A stretch of DNA of 17,815 nt from an uncultured Collinsella sp. (lineage in GTDB: Bacteria > Actinomycetota > Coriobacteriia > Coriobacteriales > Coriobacteriaceae). How positions within the stretch are numbered: position 1 is the stretch's first letter; each line of letters begins with the position of its first letter. Positions 13,956 to 17,815 of this stretch are shown here, in pieces. Location: NCBI GenBank assembly GCA_934646965.1, contig CAKUEZ010000037.1, forward strand, positions 1 to 17,815. Direction: 5' to 3'. The translations under genes and the position numbers were made by a program. The notes under the pieces are model-generated. The model was not told where the DNA came from and ran no database searches. It saw only the letters and a program-made list of their open reading frames with translations.

Positions 13956-15017
13956 CTACTCGGCGTCGGCGAAGCCGTTGGGGTTGTGGCTCTGCCAGTT
14001 CCAGCTGTCGCGGCACATGTCCGCGATATCGTACTGTGCCTTCCAGCCCATCATGCGCTCGGCCTTGGAGGCATCGCACCAGTTGGCGGCGATGTCGCCG
14101 GCGCGGCGCTCGCGGATCACATAGGGCAGCTCCTTGCCGCAAGCCTTGGAGAAGGCGGCGACGACCTCGAGCACCGAGGTGCCGGTGCCGGTGCCCAGGT
14201 TGAAGATCTCGACGCCGGTCTTGCCGTTCATCCAGTTAAGCGCGGCCACATGACCAGAGGCCAGGTCGCAGACGTGGATGTAGTCGCGCACGCCGGTGCC
14301 GTCGGGGGTGGGGTAGTCGTTGCCAAAGACCTGAACGGCCTCGAGCTTGCCCACGGCGACCTGGGCGACGTAGGGCACCAGGTTGTTGGGGATACCCTTG
14401 GGGTCCTCGCCGATCAGGCCCGACGGATGGGCGCCGATGGGGTTGAAGTAACGGAGCAGCACGACGTCCCACTCGGGGTCGGCGGTGTGGACATCCATGA
14501 GGATCTGCTCAATCATCCACTTGGTCCAACCATAGGGGTTGGTCGCGGGCTTCTTGGGGTCCTCCTCGGTGACGGGCGGATTGTCCGGGTCGCCGTAGAC
14601 GGTCGAGGAGCTCGAGAAGATGATGGACTTGCAGCCATGGTTGCGCATGACGTCGATGAGCACCAGGGTGTTCTCGATGTTGTTGTGATAGTACTCGACG
14701 GGTTTGCTCACCGACTCGCCGACGGCCTTGAAGCCCGCGAAGTGGATGACGCGGTCGATCTGATGGGTATCGAAGATCTTGTTCATGGCCTCGCGGTCGA
14801 GTACGTTGGCCTCGTAGAAGGTGAGGTTCTTGGCGGCCTCATCGCCCACGATAGTTTTGACGCGATCGATGGCGACAGCGCTGGAGTTGGAGAGGTCGTC
14901 GACGACGACGACCTGGTAGCCGCCCTCGAGCAGCTGGACGACGGTATGAGAACCGATGAAGCCGGCACCACCGGTAACGAGGACACAGGTGTCTTTGGGA
15001 TCGAGTGCTTGGGACAT
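13956..15017 (-). CDS. galE: UDP-glucose 4-epimerase
   Basis: 353 aa extended short-chain dehydrogenase, slightly longer than the usual 330-340. It interconverts UDP-glucose and UDP-galactose in the Leloir pathway and supplies UDP-galactose for surface polysaccharides. NAD-binding GGAGFIG at 16-22, SSSSTVYG at 135-142, catalytic Tyr162 and Lys166 in PYGWTK, YFNPIGAHPSGLIGEDP-type block at 190-206, and GTGVRDYIHV at 240-249. ATG 15017 is chosen because AGGAG lies seven bases upstream and the Rossmann fold starts soon after; the frame stays open upstream without family sequence. It appears monocistronic, with its own promoter and terminator, and no galK or galT is in the window. Confidence 0.95.
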   Translation of the reverse strand: MSQALDPKDTCVLVTGGAGFIGSHTVVQLLEGGYQVVVVDDLSNSSAVAIDRVKTIVGDEAAKNLTFYEANVLDREAMNKIFDTHQIDRVIHFAGFKAVGESVSKPVEYYHNNIENTLVLIDVMRNHGCKSIIFSSSSTVYGDPDNPPVTEEDPKKPATNPYGWTKWMIEQILMDVHTADPEWDVVLLRYFNPIGAHPSGLIGEDPKGIPNNLVPYVAQVAVGKLEAVQVFGNDYPTPDGTGVRDYIHVCDLASGHVAALNWMNGKTGVEIFNLGTGTGTSVLEVVAAFSKACGKELPYVIRERRAGDIAANWCDASKAERMMGWKAQYDIADMCRDSWNWQSHNPNGFADAE

Positions 15018-15054
15018 GTAGTCTCCTATCGAATCAGGAACACTTCTTGAGGGG

Positions 15055-15082
15055 AGTATAGCGCAGGCGAGGGCACTCAAAA
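15055..15082 (-). promoter_or_regulatory. Putative galE promoter
   Basis: Minus-strand TTTTGA (15077-15082) and TATACT (15055-15060) are 16 bases apart. The -10 is five of six to consensus and the implied leader is about 30 bases, ending at the AGGAG ribosome site. Confidence 0.55.
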
Positions 15083-15213
15083 CGTATGGGGCAGGAAAAG
15101 CAGAGTAATGATGTTAACGTACTCATAAAGGAAACATGCATAACGATTCGCTGACAATCGAGCGTGCGGCGCCCTCCGCCGACCATGCGATTTGCTGCCG
15201 TTCGTGGAAATCG

Positions 15214-15241
15214 TTGGGATGCGCCATATGTACGCTAATAT
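15214..15241 (+). promoter_or_regulatory. Putative promoter of the NlpC/P60-like hydrolase gene
   Basis: TTGGGA (15214-15219) and TAATAT (15236-15241) are 16 bases apart. Nearby, CATATGTAC (15225-15233) is complementary to GTACATATG (15280-15288), the latter covering the start codon, so the leader could fold over the start. Both hexamers are fair matches only. Confidence 0.4.
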
Positions 15242-15285
15242 GTATGAGTTGAGCGACATATAAATAAGCATGTAACGGAGTACAT

Positions 15286-16479
15286 ATGTCACCAAACAAT
15301 GATTCCATCTTTACCCAGGAGCTCTCGCGCCGCACCGCCCTCAAGGCTCTGTTCGGCGCGGCTTCTGCCGCCGTTCTTTTTGGCCTGCCTGCTCGCGCCC
15401 ATGCTGCCGAGGCCAGCCAAGAAACCACCGACAAATTGAATGCCGCGCAGGCCCAGCTCGACGAGGTCCAGGCCCAGCTCGATAGCATCGCCAACGAGTA
15501 TGCGGCGCTTGCCAACAAGAACGCCCAGACGCTCAACGATATCGAGGGCGTGCAGGGCCAGATCGACGAGACCCAGGAGCAGATCGACACCAAAAAGTCG
15601 GAGCTCAAGAAAAAGCGCAACGACCTTTCCGATCGCGTGGCGGCAAGCTACAAGTCGGGCGGCACCAATATCCTGTCGTTGCTGCTCGCTTCCGGATCGT
15701 TTGAGGAACTCGTCGCCAACGCGCATTACGTCGAGAAGATCAACAAGAGCGACCGTGACGCCATCGAGGACATCCAGACCATCCAGAAAGAGCTCGATAC
15801 GCAGAAGTCCGAGCTTGAGTCTCAAAAGGCCGACCTGGAGAAGCTCAAGGACCAGCAGACTGCTCAGATGCAGGACATGCAGGCGAAGCAGCAAGAGGTC
15901 CAGACGGTTCTGAACGGCCTTTCCGACGACGTCAAGGAACTCATGGCACAGCGCGATTCCGAGATTCTCGCTGCCGCCCAGGCCGAGGAGGCCGCCAGGA
16001 AGGCTGCTGCGGCAGCAGCTGCTGCAAACAGCGGTTCCGGGTCTTCTTCGGGCGGTGGCTCGTATGCCGGTGGTGCCCCGCAACAAAACGCTGGCTCGGG
16101 CAAGCAACAGGCCGTCGTCAACGCCTGCTATTCTACGCCTTCGCCTGGCCAGAACTGGTGCGCGGCGTGGGTCACCAACGTCTTCCGCAACGCCGGCGTG
16201 GGTTATTTTGGCGGTAACGCGTGCGACATGTTCAACGCCTGGTGTTACAGCTCCGATCGCTCGGCGTTGCAGGTGGGCATGATCGTGGCCGACTCATCGC
16301 ATAGCGGTACCGGCATGCCGGGTCTGATCTACGGCCACGTGGGCATCTATGTTGGCGGCGGCATCGTTATGAGTAACGAGGGCGCCATTACGTCGAGGTC
16401 GCTCGATTCGTTTATCGGGTTCTATGGTACGGGCTCTGGCGTGCGCTGGGGCTGGCTTGGCGGCGTGGTGCTGTCGTAA
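15286..16479 (+). CDS. Secreted peptidoglycan hydrolase: TAT signal, coiled coil, C-terminal NlpC/P60- or CHAP-like domain
   Basis: 397 aa. A twin-arginine motif SRRTALK (14-20), hydrophobic stretch and Ala-x-Ala site near residue 40 indicate export through the TAT route. Residues about 45-240 are a long coiled coil of the PcsB/EnvC/RipA type (repeated Gln/Leu/Glu/Lys heptads), broken near 120-150 by SYKSGGTNILSLLLASGS, a segment typical of that family. An Ala run (238-247) and a Gly/Ser linker (248-272) lead to a cysteine-peptidase domain: Cys292 in GQNWCAAWV, His351 in YGHVGIYVGGG and Asn364 as the likely third residue. Such proteins cut cell-wall peptides during division, and the coiled coil usually restrains the enzyme until activated. 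GGAG five bases before ATG 15286 supports the start. Divergent from galE. Assignment to NlpC/P60 versus CHAP is not certain from sequence by eye. Confidence 0.9.
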   Translation: MSPNNDSIFTQELSRRTALKALFGAASAAVLFGLPARAHAAEASQETTDKLNAAQAQLDEVQAQLDSIANEYAALANKNAQTLNDIEGVQGQIDETQEQIDTKKSELKKKRNDLSDRVAASYKSGGTNILSLLLASGSFEELVANAHYVEKINKSDRDAIEDIQTIQKELDTQKSELESQKADLEKLKDQQTAQMQDMQAKQQEVQTVLNGLSDDVKELMAQRDSEILAAAQAEEAARKAAAAAAAANSGSGSSSGGGSYAGGAPQQNAGSGKQQAVVNACYSTPSPGQNWCAAWVTNVFRNAGVGYFGGNACDMFNAWCYSSDRSALQVGMIVADSSHSGTGMPGLIYGHVGIYVGGGIVMSNEGAITSRSLDSFIGFYGTGSGVRWGWLGGVVLS

Positions 16480-16498
16480 CGGCTGTTTGACGCCAGTT

Positions 16499-16629
16499 GG
16501 TCCGCGGCTGTCCGAAAGGTATAAGGTTGCCTGCTCGGACAGTCCTGCTCGCACGGAGAGCACATTAAGTGCTCTCCGGCTCGTGCGGAACTCGCGATCA
16601 ACCTTATACCTTTCGGACAGCCGCGGACC
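16499..16629. repeat. 131-bp element with perfect 31-bp terminal inverted repeats
   Basis: The left arm 16499-16529 (begins GGTCCGCGGCTGTCCGAAAG) is the exact reverse complement of 16599-16629. Inside, CGGAGAGCAC (16554-16563) and GTGCTCTCCG (16569-16578) form a 10-bp apical stem around ATTAA. CTGTCCGA (16508-16515) can alternatively pair with TCGGACAG at 16535-16542 instead of its copy at 16613-16620. No open frame and no clear target-site duplication are seen. It lies between convergent genes. It could be a MITE-like element or a structured RNA; its role is unknown. Confidence 0.9.
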
Positions 16630-16635
16630 TCTCGG

Positions 16636-16658
16636 GTCCGGTGCGCTACGCTCCGGAC
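16636..16658. other. Compact hairpin beside the 131-bp element
   Basis: GTCCGG (16636-16641) pairs with CCGGAC (16653-16658), and inside GCG-cta-CGC adds three pairs. It stands between the long palindrome and the terminator, with no T-run. Confidence 0.5.
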
Positions 16659-16681
16659 TGGTTGTCTGAATTAAAGAAAGT

Positions 16682-16709
16682 GAAGGCCCCTTTCGGGGCC
16701 TTCTTTTTT
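16682..16709 (+). terminator. Intrinsic terminator between the convergent hydrolase and murB genes
   Basis: GAAGGCCCC-tttc-GGGGCCTTC (16682-16703) has a perfect nine-bp stem and is followed by six T (16704-16709). The T-run overlaps the murB stop codon (complement of 16708-16710). On the minus strand the same stem has a GAAA loop and is followed by ACTTTCTTT, so it may serve both genes. Confidence 0.9.
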
Positions 16710-17670
16710 AGAGGAATTCGCCTACTCGGTGGACTTCGGGTTCTAGGTCTACGTCGAACTGGTCTTTGACGGTTGCTTGGATGTGGCGGATGAGTTCGTC
16801 GACGTCGGCTGCGGTGGCGTGGTCGGCGTTGACGATGAAGCCGCAGTGCTTCTCGCTCACCTGCGCGCCGCCGATGGCGTGGCCGCGCAGGCCGGCGTCC
16901 ATGATGAGCTTGCCGGCAAAGTGGCCCTCGGGGCGCTTGAAGGTAGAGCCGGCACTTGGCATGTCGAGCGGCTGCTTATCCTCGCGGCGCTGGCGGTAAT
17001 CGTCCATGTCGGCCTTGATCATCGCCGCATTGCCCGGGGCGAGGTTGAAGGTGGCCGAGAGCACGATAAAGCCATCGTCGGCGATGCGACTCTTGCGATA
17101 GCCCAGGTTGAGCTCGTCGACATCGAACTCGATGATGCTGCCGCTGCCGCGCGTGCCGTCGTCGAGGGCACGCGCGGGCTTATAGACGCGCACGGACTCC
17201 AAAACATCGGCCATGCAGGCGCCGTAGGCACCGGCGTTCATATAGCAGGCGCCGCCGACCGAGCCGGGGATGCCCGAGATGGGCTCCATGCCGGTGAGGC
17301 CGGCCTCGGCTGCCGCGGCCGCGACATCCGAGAGCAGTGCGCCGGCTGCTGCTGTAACATGCGTGCCGTCGACGGTAATGTTGGAGAGGCCCTCGCCCAG
17401 CGCCACGACGACGCCGCGGATGCCCTTGTCGCCGACGAGCAGGTCGGAGCCGTTGCCCACGATGGTGAGCGGCAGGTCGCAACGGTAGCAGGTGTCGAGC
17501 GTGGCGACGAGGCCCTGCTCGGTATCGGGCGTGACAAAGACATCGGCCGGACCGCCGATCTTAAACGTGGTGTGCTCGCGCATGGGCTCGCTCATGAGCA
17601 CGTTGTCCTCGCCGGCAACACCGGCGAGCGCGCAGAGCAGGTCCTCGTTAAAAAAGTCATTCTCGTGCAT
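16708..17670 (-). CDS. murB: UDP-N-acetylenolpyruvoylglucosamine reductase
   Basis: 320 aa cytosolic flavoprotein that reduces UDP-GlcNAc-enolpyruvate to UDP-MurNAc with NADPH, the second committed step of peptidoglycan synthesis. HTTFKIGGPAD at 33-43 and GNGSDLLVGD at 72-81 belong to the FAD domain; GIPGSVGGACYMNAGAYG is at 133-150; YRKS at 191-194 is compatible with a type II enzyme; the proton-donor Ser242 is in AGSTFKRPEG; the conserved Glu near 310-312 precedes HRVGEF. ATG 17670 is chosen: AAGG-CGG lies eight to twelve bases upstream and a -10 at 17715-17720 would leave ATG 17703 nearly without a leader. The frame continues to 17802, but that part runs through an inverted repeat and has no family sequence. 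Convergent with the cell-wall hydrolase gene. Confidence 0.95.
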   Translation of the reverse strand: MHENDFFNEDLLCALAGVAGEDNVLMSEPMREHTTFKIGGPADVFVTPDTEQGLVATLDTCYRCDLPLTIVGNGSDLLVGDKGIRGVVVALGEGLSNITVDGTHVTAAAGALLSDVAAAAAEAGLTGMEPISGIPGSVGGACYMNAGAYGACMADVLESVRVYKPARALDDGTRGSGSIIEFDVDELNLGYRKSRIADDGFIVLSATFNLAPGNAAMIKADMDDYRQRREDKQPLDMPSAGSTFKRPEGHFAGKLIMDAGLRGHAIGGAQVSEKHCGFIVNADHATAADVDELIRHIQATVKDQFDVDLEPEVHRVGEFL

Positions 17671-17714
17671 ACGAATATCCGCCTTATGGGTGGTCGTTTT
17701 CATCAATCGAATGC

Positions 17715-17720
17715 AATATA
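17715..17720 (-). promoter_or_regulatory. Putative -10 element of murB
   Basis: Minus-strand TATATT is five of six to consensus. TTGCAC about 19 bases upstream could be a poor -35 and would lie inside the flanking inverted repeat (17737-17802). Transcription would start close to 17708, about 38 bases before the chosen ATG. Confidence 0.4.
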
Positions 17721-17736
17721 CCCCACCCGGATGGAT

Positions 17737-17802
17737 TTGGTGCAAAGTAACCTGACCCCAATGCGCCACATGGTGCAAAGGGGTCAGGTTACTTTGCACC
17801 AA
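17737..17802. repeat. 66-bp element with perfect 23-bp inverted repeats, REP-like
   Basis: The arm 17737-17759 (begins TTGGTGCAAAGTAACCTGAC) is the exact reverse complement of 17780-17802, separated by 20 bases. The spacer repeats the arm's outer end: TGGTGCAAAG (17771-17780) can pair with CTTTGCACCA (17792-17801), giving a nested alternative hairpin. TGCGCCA-ca-TGGTGCA (17762-17777) is a third small dyad with one wobble. The GGGGTCAGG core resembles sequences seen with REP-associated tyrosine transposases; that link is recollection, and no such gene is in the window. Confidence 0.9.
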
Positions 17803-17815
17803 TCGCGGCGATAAA

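Noticed and set aside
13920..15050. Long + strand open frame opposite galE
   Set aside because: Antisense of a clear epimerase with its own promoter, ribosome site and terminator; no recognisable protein features.
17671..17802. N-terminal extension of murB
   Set aside because: The extra 44 codons run through the 17737-17802 inverted repeat and the likely -10; they show no MurB sequence, and ATG 17670 has a better ribosome site.

Overview
The window reads as ordinary chromosomal DNA of a GC-rich, host-associated actinobacterium. The protein style, dense intergenic hairpins and gene set (alpha-glucoside PTS, maltodextrin-type ABC importer, GlgP/MalQ, GalE, PcsB-like hydrolase) fit a Coriobacteriia member such as Collinsella. 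That placement is inference from recognition, not a search. There are eleven genes and I see no tRNA, rRNA, insertion sequence or CRISPR array.

Layout. 11-1036 (-) is a polyprenyl diphosphate synthase. 1150-3600 (-) is a PTS alpha-glucoside-type EIICB fused to a HAD phosphatase. 3825-4544 (+) is a GntR/UTRA repressor, divergent from the PTS gene. 4851-9216 (+) is a sugar ABC importer operon: TAT-type lipoprotein binding protein, two permeases and an MsmK/UgpC-type ATPase. 9217-9831 has no gene; it holds two facing terminators with a very regular five-unit array of inverted repeats between them. 9832-12099 (-) is glgP and 12228-13733 (-) is malQ. 13956-15017 (-) is galE, divergent from 15286-16479 (+), a secreted NlpC/P60-like hydrolase. 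16708-17670 (-) is murB. Two further long perfect inverted repeats lie at 16499-16629 and 17737-17802.

How the genes work together. The core is an alpha-glucan/alpha-glucoside module. The ABC system probably imports maltodextrins, MalQ and GlgP process them to glucose and glucose-1-phosphate, and the PTS permease imports and phosphorylates an alpha-glucoside that its own fused HAD domain may dephosphorylate. Motifs close to TTGTTTAAACAA occur at the control regions of the PTS gene, the gntR gene, the ABC operon (two copies) and malQ. This suggests that the local GntR/UTRA repressor controls all of them.

The most unusual feature is the array at 9356-9733. Ten copies of a 16-mer alternate in orientation, with 25-base gaps inside each pair and 23-base (once 24) gaps between pairs, giving a period of 80, 80, 80 and 81. 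Most departures from perfect pairing are G-U wobbles when read on the + strand. It looks like an undescribed BIME-like repeat or a tandem structured RNA/protein-binding array. The gene starts given here rest on ribosome binding sites read by eye; promoters are weaker calls than genes and terminators.
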